From Candidatus Pelagibacterales bacterium (GTDB taxonomy: Bacteria; Pseudomonadota; Alphaproteobacteria; TMED109): a stretch of 64,000 bases of DNA. Each line of letters begins with the position of its first letter. The stretch's first letter is position 1. The stretch is taken from positions 118,644 through 182,643 of the forward strand of contig PAZF01000002.1 of NCBI GenBank assembly GCA_002715505.1. Direction: 5' to 3'. The position numbers and the translations under genes are program-made. Below, one piece after another: positions 1 through 9,633 of the stretch. The notes beneath the pieces were generated by a model. The model did not search any database. It was not told where the DNA came from and was given only the letters and a program-made list of their open reading frames with translations.

Positions 1-410
1 ACAGGAGCAATAATACCTAATATTAATAAAGTTATTATATAAATACTAAATAAATTTGGATCTAATATTGTAATTTCTTTTCCCGGATCAAGCCCTTGTT
101 TTAATAGGTTTTCCTTAAAAAGAGGAGCTTGGTCTTCTGCTGCTAGTTTGCTTAGTGAGTTTAGTAATATATTTCCTAAATTTGATTGGATTTGAATATT
201 ATAAATGAGTATAAAATTAAATAATATAGCTACAAACGTAGCAATTAATCTCACTAGTATATATAAATTTCTTATTATATATGCAGTAATTATTACTACA
301 AAAAAGTAAAATAGTATTGTAAAAATTTGAAACGCAATAGTTAATTCATGAGTTCTCATATTCTGATTTACTAGTGTTTCAGCTAATAAGTAAATAGATG
401 TTTGTTCCAT
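1..410 (-). CDS. hydrophobic membrane protein, 3' part cut by window edge
   Basis: Open frame on minus strand from ATG at 410 running off the window (MEQTSIYLLAETLVNQNMRTHELTIAFQIFTILFYFFVVIITAYIIRN...); not in ORF track because truncated. Confidence 0.55.
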   Translation of the reverse strand, partial: MEQTSIYLLAETLVNQNMRTHELTIAFQIFTILFYFFVVIITAYIIRNLYILVRLIATFVAILFNFILIYNIQIQSNLGNILLNSLSKLAAEDQAPLFKENLLKQGLDPGKEITILDPNLFSIYIITLLILGIIAP

Positions 411-505
411 ATATACTATTTAAAAAAGTAACATTTTTTATATTTTATACAAAGTTTTTTCATTAATTAAAATTAGTTAAATTGCCCAGCAGTTAATATA
501 TTTTA

Positions 506-2551
506 CTATACAATTTTTGATATTGGGCTTATTAGATTTGAGTAAGTTCCATTACCTTCTAGTATTGTGTATCTTTCATTAATAATTTTTCTTAGGTATC
601 TATAAGATCCTAAATTCATAAAGTCCTTATGGCTCATCCCTATTCTATCCGCTAATTTTTCTTCAAAATTAAAAATCTTATCTATTAAAGGCTTTATTAA
701 TTGCAAATCATTCTTAAATTTATTTAAATCTTCTTTTTTATAACCAAACTTTACAGAAAATGGATAAAATAAAGTATTAAAAACTAATGCATCATTCTCA
801 CTAAAAATTTTTCCAATCTTAGATTTAGAAACACTACCAAAGGCTGGCATATGAGGATTGCTTCTATCTCCCCACCACTTTTTTCCTTGTGCTGTCATTT
901 CAAATAGACTTTTTTCTTTTTTGATACCCATCCATTTACATAGCAAGGTAATTGTATTTTCAGGTTTACTTTTAAGATCTTCTAACTTTAAACCTATTAC
1001 ATCCTTATTAAAAAAAAATATATCATCTACCTGAAGCAACATTGCCCTAATACTATTGACTACCTCATAATACCTATTTTCATAAAAAGCCTTATAAATC
1101 CATGACTCAAGGCTATCTACAGGGTTTCTAACAATTACAATCCATTTAGCATCAGGTTCTTGTCTAGCAAAGTTAAGTTTTGTAATAACGTCAGGATTAT
1201 GAATATGATACAAAATAATCTTTTTATTATTTTTTTTATTAATTAATTTTTCATAAGCATAATGAACTAAATAGAAAAAAGTTAAGTGATCTAAATGTTT
1301 ATATTTAGAAATCAAATTAAATAATTCATTTTTAAATAAATTTTTATCTAAAAAAAGATACTCATTTTTATTTGCTCCTAATGAAGTCATTCCTTCTAAT
1401 ATTCCTATTTTCTCTATTTTACTTTTATTTATTGATTGTATAGGATAAGGGCTTCGAGCATCAAAAAAAACAGGATAAAACTCTATAAATCTATCTATAA
1501 TTTTTTCCCAACCTAGCTTAATAAGTTCATCCCAATTATCTGGATCAAAAAACTCACTAAAATAAATGCTTGGTAAAGTCATAACTTCAGAGTGATTATC
1601 AATAAGACTATGCAATAGCCCAGAACCACTTCTTCCAAAATGTAGCAATCCTATCACTTTATTAGGTTTTATTTTAACACTATTTTCTATTGGTTTTGGA
1701 TTTTTAATTATATTCTTTTTTTTAACTAATAATGAAGTAAGCGCTTTATCATAAAATTGTTTAGCTTCTTTTTTTCCAATATTAAGTTTATATTCTAAGA
1801 TAGCTAATTTTAAATTAAGATTTGTATATTCTTGCTTATTAATAAAATTAAAGTAACTTTTCAAAGATTTAGTATCATATGGTTTAATTAATTTAATTGG
1901 ATAGTAAATATTATTCCAAGCCTCTTGATAGTCTGGTGTAATTTCTATTGCATTAAGAAATGAATAAAAAGCATCATTTAATTTATTCAACTCAAAATGT
2001 GTATAACCAAGATAATTGTGAGTTAAGGAAATATCAGGTTTTAAGTTATTAGATTTTCTAAAAAATTTTTCTGAATCTTTATATTTATTCATTTCTAAGA
2101 ATGTTACACCTAAATTTATGTTAGCTGCAAAATGTCCAGGGTTTATCTCTAGAGCTTTAAGGTAATAACTTTTTGCTTCTTCTTTTCTTCCTAGCTTATG
2201 AAAAGTATTAGCTAAATTAAATTTTGCTTCTGGATAACTAGGGTTTATTTCTACAGATTTTTTAAAACTAACTACTGAGTCTCTTAATTCACCTAAATCC
2301 TGTTGAATTAATCCAAGATTATTTAGTAGCCCTGCATCTTCAGGAATTAACTCTACTGCTTTTAAAATAGCATAAAGTGCATCAGTGGCTCTATTTTGAT
2401 CTGTATATAACTTTCCTAAGATCCGCCATGCAATATCATGATGAGGAAATTCAGTTACAATATTATTTGCAATTTTTTCAGTATTTAAAAAATCGTCATT
2501 TTGAAAATTTTTTATTAAATAACTTAAACTTTCTGAAGAAGGAGCTTGCAT
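506..2551 (-). CDS. TPR-repeat protein with C-terminal sulfotransferase-like domain
   Basis: N-terminal TPR units (AWRILGKLYTDQNRATDALYAILKAVELIPEDAGLLNNLG...), then GLLHFGRSGSGLLHSLIDNH (PAPS-binding-like) and IVRNPVDSLESW. Confidence 0.8.
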   Translation of the reverse strand: MQAPSSESLSYLIKNFQNDDFLNTEKIANNIVTEFPHHDIAWRILGKLYTDQNRATDALYAILKAVELIPEDAGLLNNLGLIQQDLGELRDSVVSFKKSVEINPSYPEAKFNLANTFHKLGRKEEAKSYYLKALEINPGHFAANINLGVTFLEMNKYKDSEKFFRKSNNLKPDISLTHNYLGYTHFELNKLNDAFYSFLNAIEITPDYQEAWNNIYYPIKLIKPYDTKSLKSYFNFINKQEYTNLNLKLAILEYKLNIGKKEAKQFYDKALTSLLVKKKNIIKNPKPIENSVKIKPNKVIGLLHFGRSGSGLLHSLIDNHSEVMTLPSIYFSEFFDPDNWDELIKLGWEKIIDRFIEFYPVFFDARSPYPIQSINKSKIEKIGILEGMTSLGANKNEYLFLDKNLFKNELFNLISKYKHLDHLTFFYLVHYAYEKLINKKNNKKIILYHIHNPDVITKLNFARQEPDAKWIVIVRNPVDSLESWIYKAFYENRYYEVVNSIRAMLLQVDDIFFFNKDVIGLKLEDLKSKPENTITLLCKWMGIKKEKSLFEMTAQGKKWWGDRSNPHMPAFGSVSKSKIGKIFSENDALVFNTLFYPFSVKFGYKKEDLNKFKNDLQLIKPLIDKIFNFEEKLADRIGMSHKDFMNLGSYRYLRKIINERYTILEGNGTYSNLISPISKIV

Positions 2552-2753
2552 TTTTTCCTTATTAACAATAATTAATTAGATAGCAATAAAAATGCCATTT
2601 ATTTGTAAAAATTAGTTTATTTGAGATTTTTTAAAAATAATAAGAAGTATTAATTACAAAAGAAAAATATATTAGGCATTTATAATAAATAACAATTTTG
2701 CTTAACAGACCATTATTTACAAAAATACATCAATTTAAATTATTAATATAATA

Positions 2754-2830
<77 letters not shown>

Positions 2831-2844
2831 AGTACGGTGTTTGG

Positions 2845-2920
2845 TGGTGGGCGATGACGGGATCGAACCGCCGACCCTCTCGGTGTAAACGAGATGCTCT
2901 CCCAGCTGAGCTAATCGCCC
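2845..2920 (-). tRNA. tRNA-Val(TAC)
   Basis: Cloverleaf on minus strand: GGGCGAT acceptor, loop TTTACAC with anticodon TAC, TTCGATC T-loop, encoded CCA. Confidence 0.95.
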
Positions 2921-2948
2921 TATTTTATATTTTTCTGCTTGTTAAAAT

Positions 2949-3221
2949 TTAATTAACAGCAGATTTTAATGCCTTACCTGCAGAAAACTTTGGTTGGTTA
3001 GAAGCAGGAATTTGAATTTCAGCTCCTGTTTGTGGGTTTCTTCCAGTAGTAGCTTTTCTTTTAGAAATTTTAAAAGTCCCAAAACCAATAATCTTAACTT
3101 CAGATCCATTTTTTAACTCACTCGTGACAGTGTCTATAAATGATTGTAAAACTTCAGAACATTGTGTTTGATTTAAATTTGTAGCGCTTGCTAATGCAGA
3201 AATTAATTCGTTTTTATTCAC
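2949..3221 (-). CDS. hup: HU-family DNA-binding protein
   Basis: 90 aa; GFGTFKISKRKATTGRNPQTGAEIQIPASNQPKFSAGKALKSAVN is the HU/IHF signature. Confidence 0.93.
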   Translation of the reverse strand: MNKNELISALASATNLNQTQCSEVLQSFIDTVTSELKNGSEVKIIGFGTFKISKRKATTGRNPQTGAEIQIPASNQPKFSAGKALKSAVN

Positions 3222-3299
3222 CTTACTCTCTCCTTTTAAAATATATGCTATTTTAGAACAATTTATACTATAAGGTCAATAAGTTATTAATATAATACA

Positions 3300-5687
3300 T
3301 TAATGCGTAATAAGGTTTTCATCAGTATTTTTTACAGATCTTTCGGCTACTATATCATCCTCTTTCCAATCAATTGGCGTGATTTTTTTTGATAATGACT
3401 CTTTTAAAACATCCATTATATTCTCTGCAACTATTATCTTAATAGATTTCTTAACATTATCTGGAATATCTTCTAAATCTTTTTCATTTTCTTTGGGTAT
3501 GATTACTTTGGAAATTCCTGACCTTAAAGCAGCTAAAAGTTTTTCTTTTAAGCCTCCTATAGGTAGAACTCTGCCTCTTAAAGTAATTTCTCCAGTCATT
3601 GCTACTTTGCAATTAACAGGTATTCCAGTGAGAATTGAAACAATAGAAGTAACTATTGCAATACCTGCTGACGGACCATCTTTTGGTGTCGCGCCCTCTG
3701 GAACGTGTACATGAATATCCTTTTTTTCAAACTCAGGAGGTATTATTCCTAATAAAGTAGCATTATACCTCACATAAGATACTGCAGCCTGAATAGATTC
3801 CTTCATTACTTCCCCTAAATGTCCTGTAATTTGTCTTCTTCCCTTACCAGGCATTAAGACAGCTTCTATTGCTAGTATATCCCCACCAAAATCAGTGTAA
3901 GCTAATCCTGTAGTAACTCCCACTAAATTTTTTCTTTCTGCCTCACCATGTCTAAACTTTTTTACACCCAAAAAGTCTTGAAGGTTATTAGCAGAAATGG
4001 AAATATTTTTTTTATTACCTTTAACAATTTCTGTAGTAGTTTTTCTACATAATTTGGATATTTCTCTTTCTAAATTCCTAACTCCAGCCTCTCTTGTATA
4101 ATATTTTATGATATTGGTAACAGCAGCATCACTTATACTACATTCCTTTAAGGACAAACCATTTCTATCGTACTGTTTTTTTAGTAAATGATTTTTTGCA
4201 ATTTGAAGTTTTTCTGTTTCAGTATACCCAGATAACTTTATTACTTCCATTCTATCCAACAAGGGCTGTGGCATATTTAAAGAATTAGCGGTAGTTATAA
4301 ATAAGACGTTAGATAAGTCATAATCCACTTCAAGATAATGATCACTAAAGGCGGAATTTTGCTCAGGATCTAATGCTTCCAATAAAGCTGAAGATGGATC
4401 TCCTCTCCAATCAGCTCCTAATTTGTCTATTTCGTCTAATAAAAAGAGAGGATTAGATGATCCTGCTTTTTTCATTCCCTGGATAATTTTGCCTGGCATA
4501 GAACCAATATATGTTCTTCTATGTCCTTTTATTTCTGCCTCGTCTCTAACACCTCCTAAAGAAATTCTCACAAACTTTCTTCCAGTTGCTTTTGCTATGG
4601 ACTTTCCTAGAGAGGTTTTTCCCACTCCAGGTGGTCCTACAAGGCATAAAATTGATCCCTGTACTTTTTTCACACGTTTTTGAATAGCTAAATACTCAAT
4701 TATTCTTTCTTTAACTTTCTCTAATCCAAAATGGTCTTGATCAAGAGATTTAATAGCTGAGGCTAAGTCATATTTAATTCTTGATGGACTTTTCCATGGT
4801 ATATTTAATAACCAATCTAAATAGTTCCTTACAACTGTTGACTCTGCAGACATAGGACTCATATTTTTTAATTTTTTAAGTTCACTTTCTGCTTTTTTTC
4901 TTGCTTCTTTAGTAAGTTTAAGAGAATGTATTTTTTTTAAAAATTCTTCATTATCATCAACACCGTCTTCGTTATCTCCCAATTCTTTTTGAATAGCCTT
5001 TAGTTGCTCGTTTAGATAATATTCTCTTTGAGTTTTTTCCATTTGCCTTTTTACTCTAGACCTAATCTTCTTTTCAACTTTAAGAACATCAAGTTCAGAC
5101 TCGAGAAGCTCTAATATTTTTGTCAGTCTTAATTCCGTTTTTTCAATTTCCAGGAGCTCTTGTTTCTCACTAATTTTAATTCCTAAATGAGCCGCTACAG
5201 TATTTGAAAGCTTGATTGGATCATCTATTTGAGAAACTGAAGTAGTAACTTCTTTTGAAACCTTTTTATTGACTTTAACATAATCGTCAAATTGTTCCGT
5301 GATGGCTCTAACTAAAGCTTTACATTCGTCAGTTTTAGATATTTTTTCCGGAAATTGATCTAAACTTGCTGAAATGTAATCACCATTGTCTTTGACATCT
5401 TTAATTATTACTCTAGAAACCCCTTCAACTAGCACTTTTACTGTGCCATCAGGTAATTTTAACATTTGTAACACATTGGCTAATACGCCAACCTTGTATA
5501 AATCTTTTGTACTTGGGTTGTCTACTTGTGACTCCTTTTGTGTAATAAGTAATATACTTTTATCCTTATTGTCTGCTTTCATTACTTTTTCTACTGCAAC
5601 AACAGATTTTTCTCTACCTACAAATAGTGGTACAATCATATCGGGAAAAATAACAATATCTCTTAAAGGTAATAAAGGTAGTCTCAT
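3300..5687 (-). CDS. lon: ATP-dependent protease La (Lon)
   Basis: 795 aa; GPPGVGKTSLGKSIA Walker A, PKDGPSAG catalytic Ser motif. Confidence 0.97.
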   Translation of the reverse strand: MRLPLLPLRDIVIFPDMIVPLFVGREKSVVAVEKVMKADNKDKSILLITQKESQVDNPSTKDLYKVGVLANVLQMLKLPDGTVKVLVEGVSRVIIKDVKDNGDYISASLDQFPEKISKTDECKALVRAITEQFDDYVKVNKKVSKEVTTSVSQIDDPIKLSNTVAAHLGIKISEKQELLEIEKTELRLTKILELLESELDVLKVEKKIRSRVKRQMEKTQREYYLNEQLKAIQKELGDNEDGVDDNEEFLKKIHSLKLTKEARKKAESELKKLKNMSPMSAESTVVRNYLDWLLNIPWKSPSRIKYDLASAIKSLDQDHFGLEKVKERIIEYLAIQKRVKKVQGSILCLVGPPGVGKTSLGKSIAKATGRKFVRISLGGVRDEAEIKGHRRTYIGSMPGKIIQGMKKAGSSNPLFLLDEIDKLGADWRGDPSSALLEALDPEQNSAFSDHYLEVDYDLSNVLFITTANSLNMPQPLLDRMEVIKLSGYTETEKLQIAKNHLLKKQYDRNGLSLKECSISDAAVTNIIKYYTREAGVRNLEREISKLCRKTTTEIVKGNKKNISISANNLQDFLGVKKFRHGEAERKNLVGVTTGLAYTDFGGDILAIEAVLMPGKGRRQITGHLGEVMKESIQAAVSYVRYNATLLGIIPPEFEKKDIHVHVPEGATPKDGPSAGIAIVTSIVSILTGIPVNCKVAMTGEITLRGRVLPIGGLKEKLLAALRSGISKVIIPKENEKDLEDIPDNVKKSIKIIVAENIMDVLKESLSKKITPIDWKEDDIVAERSVKNTDENLITH

Positions 5688-5706
5688 AACAATCTCCTAT
5701 CTATCT

Positions 5707-5737
5707 ATACGTGATAATTTAAATAAAGGATTTCAAG
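5707..5737 (-). promoter_or_regulatory. candidate sigma-32 (RpoH)-type promoter upstream of lon
   Basis: Minus strand CTTGAAA - 17 nt - CACGTAT in the clpX-lon gap. Confidence 0.4.
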
Positions 5738-5745
5738 ACCTAAAA

Positions 5746-7005
5746 TTATGCACTAGTTTCAATTTCTTTTTTATTTTTAGCATATGCTAAAATTGGCTTC
5801 GATTTTCCTAAAACTACATCTTCATTCAATACTACCTCGCTGATATTAGCGTCAGAAGGTATCTCATACATGCTGTCTAAAAGAATTTCCTCTAATATAG
5901 ATCTAAGTCCTCTAGCCCCAGTTTTTCTTGAAATTGCTTTTTTTGCAACTGCTACTAAAGCGTCTTTTGTAAAAGTGAGCTTTACATTTTCTAGGTCATA
6001 TATTTTCTTGTATTGTTTAATAAGAGCATTTCTAGGAACAGTTAGTATTTCGACTAATGCTTTTTCATCTAAATCATCTAATGAAGCTAATATAGGCAAT
6101 CTACCAATAAATTCAGGAATTAAACCAAACTTTAATAAATCTTCAGGTTCAACATCACTTAGCAAATCTGAAAATTTTCTGTTATCAGAAACACTAACAT
6201 TAGCACTAAAGCCAATTCCAGTATCAACGCCTCTTTTAGAAATAATTTTCTCTAAACCACTAAATGCTCCTCCGCAGATAAATAATATGTTAGAAGTGTT
6301 TACATTTAAGAATTCTTGTTGGGGGTGTTTTCTTCCACCTTGAGGCGGAATACTTGCAACTGTTCCCTCCATTATTTTTAATAATGCTTGTTGGACTCCC
6401 TCACCAGAAACATCTCTAGTAATTGATGGGTTGTCTGATTTCCTGCTTATTTTATCTATTTCATCAATATAAATTATTCCTTTTTCAGCTCTCTCTATAT
6501 TATAATCAGCGGACTGAACCAATTTTAAAATTATGTTTTCAACATCCTCTCCTACATACCCTGCCTCAGTTAAACTTGTAGCGTCAGCCATAGTAAATGG
6601 AACGTCTAGGATTCTAGCTAAAGTTTGGGCAAGAAGAGTTTTTCCTGATCCAGTAGGACCTATTAAAAGTATGTTAGACTTAGATAGCTCTACATCTCCT
6701 TTATTTTTTGAAAAATTAATTCTTTTATAATGATTATGAACTGCAACAGATAAAACTTTCTTTGCTTTATGTTGGCCTATAACATAATCATTTAAAACTC
6801 TATTAATTTCTGCTGGACTCGGAATTCCATCAATTTTTTGATTATTAGTTTTATTTTCTTCTTTAATAATATCCATGCATAGCTCTACGCATTCATCGCA
6901 TATGAAAACAGTAGGACCAGCTATTAGTTTTTTTACCTCATGTTGACTTTTTCCACAAAAAGAACAATAAAGGGTGTTCTTGTTATTTGATTTATCTTTA
7001 GACAT
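5746..7005 (-). CDS. clpX: ATP-dependent Clp protease ATP-binding subunit ClpX
   Basis: N-terminal CSFCGKSQ...CDECVELC zinc finger, [23 protein letters not shown]. Confidence 0.97.
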   Translation of the reverse strand: MSKDKSNNKNTLYCSFCGKSQHEVKKLIAGPTVFICDECVELCMDIIKEENKTNNQKIDGIPSPAEINRVLNDYVIGQHKAKKVLSVAVHNHYKRINFSKNKGDVELSKSNILLIGPTGSGKTLLAQTLARILDVPFTMADATSLTEAGYVGEDVENIILKLVQSADYNIERAEKGIIYIDEIDKISRKSDNPSITRDVSGEGVQQALLKIMEGTVASIPPQGGRKHPQQEFLNVNTSNILFICGGAFSGLEKIISKRGVDTGIGFSANVSVSDNRKFSDLLSDVEPEDLLKFGLIPEFIGRLPILASLDDLDEKALVEILTVPRNALIKQYKKIYDLENVKLTFTKDALVAVAKKAISRKTGARGLRSILEEILLDSMYEIPSDANISEVVLNEDVVLGKSKPILAYAKNKKEIETSA

Positions 7006-7049
7006 ACTATTTATTACTCATTTAAATATACAATACTAATCTATTAACT

Positions 7050-7673
7050 TCAACTAAACTTCATCTGACTTCTATTGTCTATAATTTCATCTATTATTCC
7101 AAACTTTTTTGCTTCTAATGGACTTAAAAAATAATCTCTTTCTAAGGTTTTTCTAATAACATCTATTTTTTGCTTCGTATGTTTTTCATAAATTTTATTT
7201 AACTTTTCTTTCATATCTAATATCTCTTTTGCATGTATTTCTATATCTGTTGCTTGTCCAGAAAATCCGCCTGAAGGTTGATGCAACATAATCCTTGAAT
7301 GAGGAAGAGCAAATCTCATGCCAGTTGCACCAGCAGATAGCATTAATGAGCCCATAGATGCAGCTTGTCCTACACATAGAGTAGAAACTTTTGGTTTGAT
7401 ATATTGCATCGTATCATAAACACCCAATCCAGCTGTTACTAATCCACCGGGACTATTGATGTAAAAAAAAATATCTTTTTTTGGATTTTCTGACTCAAGA
7501 AATAATAACTGTGCTATAATTACACTAGCTACTTCATCAGTTACAGGCCCCGTTAAAAATATAATCCTTTCTTTCAATAATCTTGAGTAGATATCATAAG
7601 CTCTTTCACCTCTGTTAGATTGCTCCACTACCATTGGTATCAAAGAACTGTTAAAAAGATCATTTTTTATCAT
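7050..7673 (-). CDS. clpP: ATP-dependent Clp protease proteolytic subunit
   Basis: 207 aa; [30 protein letters not shown]. Confidence 0.97.
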   Translation of the reverse strand: MIKNDLFNSSLIPMVVEQSNRGERAYDIYSRLLKERIIFLTGPVTDEVASVIIAQLLFLESENPKKDIFFYINSPGGLVTAGLGVYDTMQYIKPKVSTLCVGQAASMGSLMLSAGATGMRFALPHSRIMLHQPSGGFSGQATDIEIHAKEILDMKEKLNKIYEKHTKQKIDVIRKTLERDYFLSPLEAKKFGIIDEIIDNRSQMKFS

Positions 7674-7685
7674 AGTAAATCCTTT

Positions 7686-9020
7686 CTAGCTTATATTAGA
7701 TCCCATCTCTTTTTCTATTGTTGCTATTTTTGAATTAAGTTCTTCAGAGCTTACCTTTTGCTCTTTTACCGAGGCTTTTTCTGATATCAGCTTAATTACT
7801 TTATTCTCAAAAATAGGGCTTTTTAAAGAATTCATTTGTGCAGGATTATTTTTATAAAATTCTACTATTTCTTTTTCTTTGCCAGGATATTGCATACAAA
7901 TTCTAGCTAATTCAGTTTCTATTTCTTGATTAGTAATATTGATTTTATGCTTTACTCCTATTTCTGATAACACTATACCTATTTTAACTTTATTTTCTGC
8001 CTCTTTAAGAATTTTTTTATCTACATTTTTTTCTTTATCATTATTTGCGGGCTTACCTTTATTGTAATTACTCTTAATAATTTCTACCTCTCTTTCCACT
8101 AAAGTAGGCGGTAATTCAAACTTATAATCATCAACAATATTTTTGATGATTTGATTTTTTAATATAGCAAAACTTAACTCACCAGAATAGCGTGTGAGCT
8201 CATTTTTTATTTTTTCTTTTAATTCATTGACATTCTTAGCCCCCATTTTGGATGCTAGTGCTGAGTCGTCTTTTAGAGGCTCAGGAATAGAAATTTCATT
8301 TACAGAAATTTTAAAGGTTGCTTTTTTTTCTCTTAAATTTTCAGCATGATAATTTTTTGGAAATACAATGTCTAAATTAAACTCTTGCTTAACTTTCTTA
8401 CCAATGAGATTTTTTTCAAATTCTGGTAAGTATGAATTATTTCCTAAATCAATGATTTGATTTTCTGCTGTTCCTCCTTGAAACTGCTCTTCTCCTAAAA
8501 ACCCTTTATAATTTATTACCAATCTGTCATTTTTTTTTGCTAACCTGCTAGATGGAGCTTTTTTGAATATCACATTATCTCTATGTAGCTTTTTAATAAC
8601 ATTATCTATATCATTTTCTGAAATAGAAGAAGTGTATTTTTCTAATTTTATCTTGCTGAAATCATTTAAGGTAAATGTTGGTAAAATTTCAAATATATAT
8701 TCTGCTTCTAAATCAACATTCTCTTTAAGTTCACTTAAAAGCTTTACTTTTGGTTGAAACGCTAGTCTATAATTATTTTTTTCAAAGTTTTTATTTCCCT
8801 CTTCTTGAATAAGCTTCTCCGAAGTTTTATTTATAACTTCTTTAAAATATTTATTTTTTACAAAAGAGAGGGGAACTTTTCCCGGTCTAAACCCAGGAAC
8901 TTTTAGAGATTTAGATAAACTTTCAAACTCTACATCCATGCTTTTTTTTATTTCAATATACGGCACTTTAACTTTGAATGTTTTCTGCAAAGACGATTTT
9001 TTAATATTTTTTTCTTCCAT
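7686..9020 (-). CDS. tig: trigger factor
   Basis: GFRPGKVP motif, FKBP-like middle, position next to clpP-clpX. Confidence 0.92.
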   Translation of the reverse strand: MEEKNIKKSSLQKTFKVKVPYIEIKKSMDVEFESLSKSLKVPGFRPGKVPLSFVKNKYFKEVINKTSEKLIQEEGNKNFEKNNYRLAFQPKVKLLSELKENVDLEAEYIFEILPTFTLNDFSKIKLEKYTSSISENDIDNVIKKLHRDNVIFKKAPSSRLAKKNDRLVINYKGFLGEEQFQGGTAENQIIDLGNNSYLPEFEKNLIGKKVKQEFNLDIVFPKNYHAENLREKKATFKISVNEISIPEPLKDDSALASKMGAKNVNELKEKIKNELTRYSGELSFAILKNQIIKNIVDDYKFELPPTLVEREVEIIKSNYNKGKPANNDKEKNVDKKILKEAENKVKIGIVLSEIGVKHKINITNQEIETELARICMQYPGKEKEIVEFYKNNPAQMNSLKSPIFENKVIKLISEKASVKEQKVSSEELNSKIATIEKEMGSNIS

Positions 9021-9100
9021 AGATAAAGATATAACAGATTATAAAAGTAATTTTAATATAAAATTAATAAAATTATTAATTAACAGAAATTAAAACTACT

Positions 9101-9529
9101 TTATTTGCACGGCCATTTTTGACTTAAGGCTTTTGAAGCATGCAACCATGCTATTTGATTAATAAAATGAGGATATTTTTTAGAATAACTCATAATTTCA
9201 TCAATAAGTTCATTAGTAGAGGTGACATTAGATAAATCTGCATAAGTCATAGCATCTTCTGAAGAAATTAGTTTTTTTTTAACTAACATACATCTTTTAT
9301 TTAAGGTTGTTGATAAAGACAATATAAAATTCATACAGTTCCTATATTTTTTCCTACCATCAATTATTTTTTCTTTTGGTTCATTTTCAGGTGACAGTCT
9401 TTTTTTCATTATCTGACAAGAATCTGTTATGTAAGACAAAGGGTAATCTAAGTAACTTTCTGCCGAAAGAGAACAAAAGTTCATAATAATTAATATAAAT
9501 ATAAATTTCCTAAATATATTGTTTGTCAT
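9101..9529 (-). CDS. hypothetical exported protein
   Basis: Signal peptide MTNNIFRKFIFILIIMNFCSLSAES; the track ORF (to 9583) starts inside tRNA-Leu, so the internal ATG is preferred. Confidence 0.6.
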   Translation of the reverse strand: MTNNIFRKFIFILIIMNFCSLSAESYLDYPLSYITDSCQIMKKRLSPENEPKEKIIDGRKKYRNCMNFILSLSTTLNKRCMLVKKKLISSEDAMTYADLSNVTSTNELIDEIMSYSKKYPHFINQIAWLHASKALSQKWPCK

Positions 9530-9541
9530 AATTATATTGTA

Positions 9542-9626
<85 letters not shown>

Positions 9627-9633
9627 AAGAAAT

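Noticed and set aside
3379-6730. Plus-strand ORFs inside lon and clpX (3379, 4423, 5386, 5870, 6533)
   Set aside because: Antisense shadows of highly conserved genes; no recognisable domains.
7195-7377. ORF in an alternate frame of clpP
   Set aside because: Lies wholly inside clpP on the same strand; no independent evidence.
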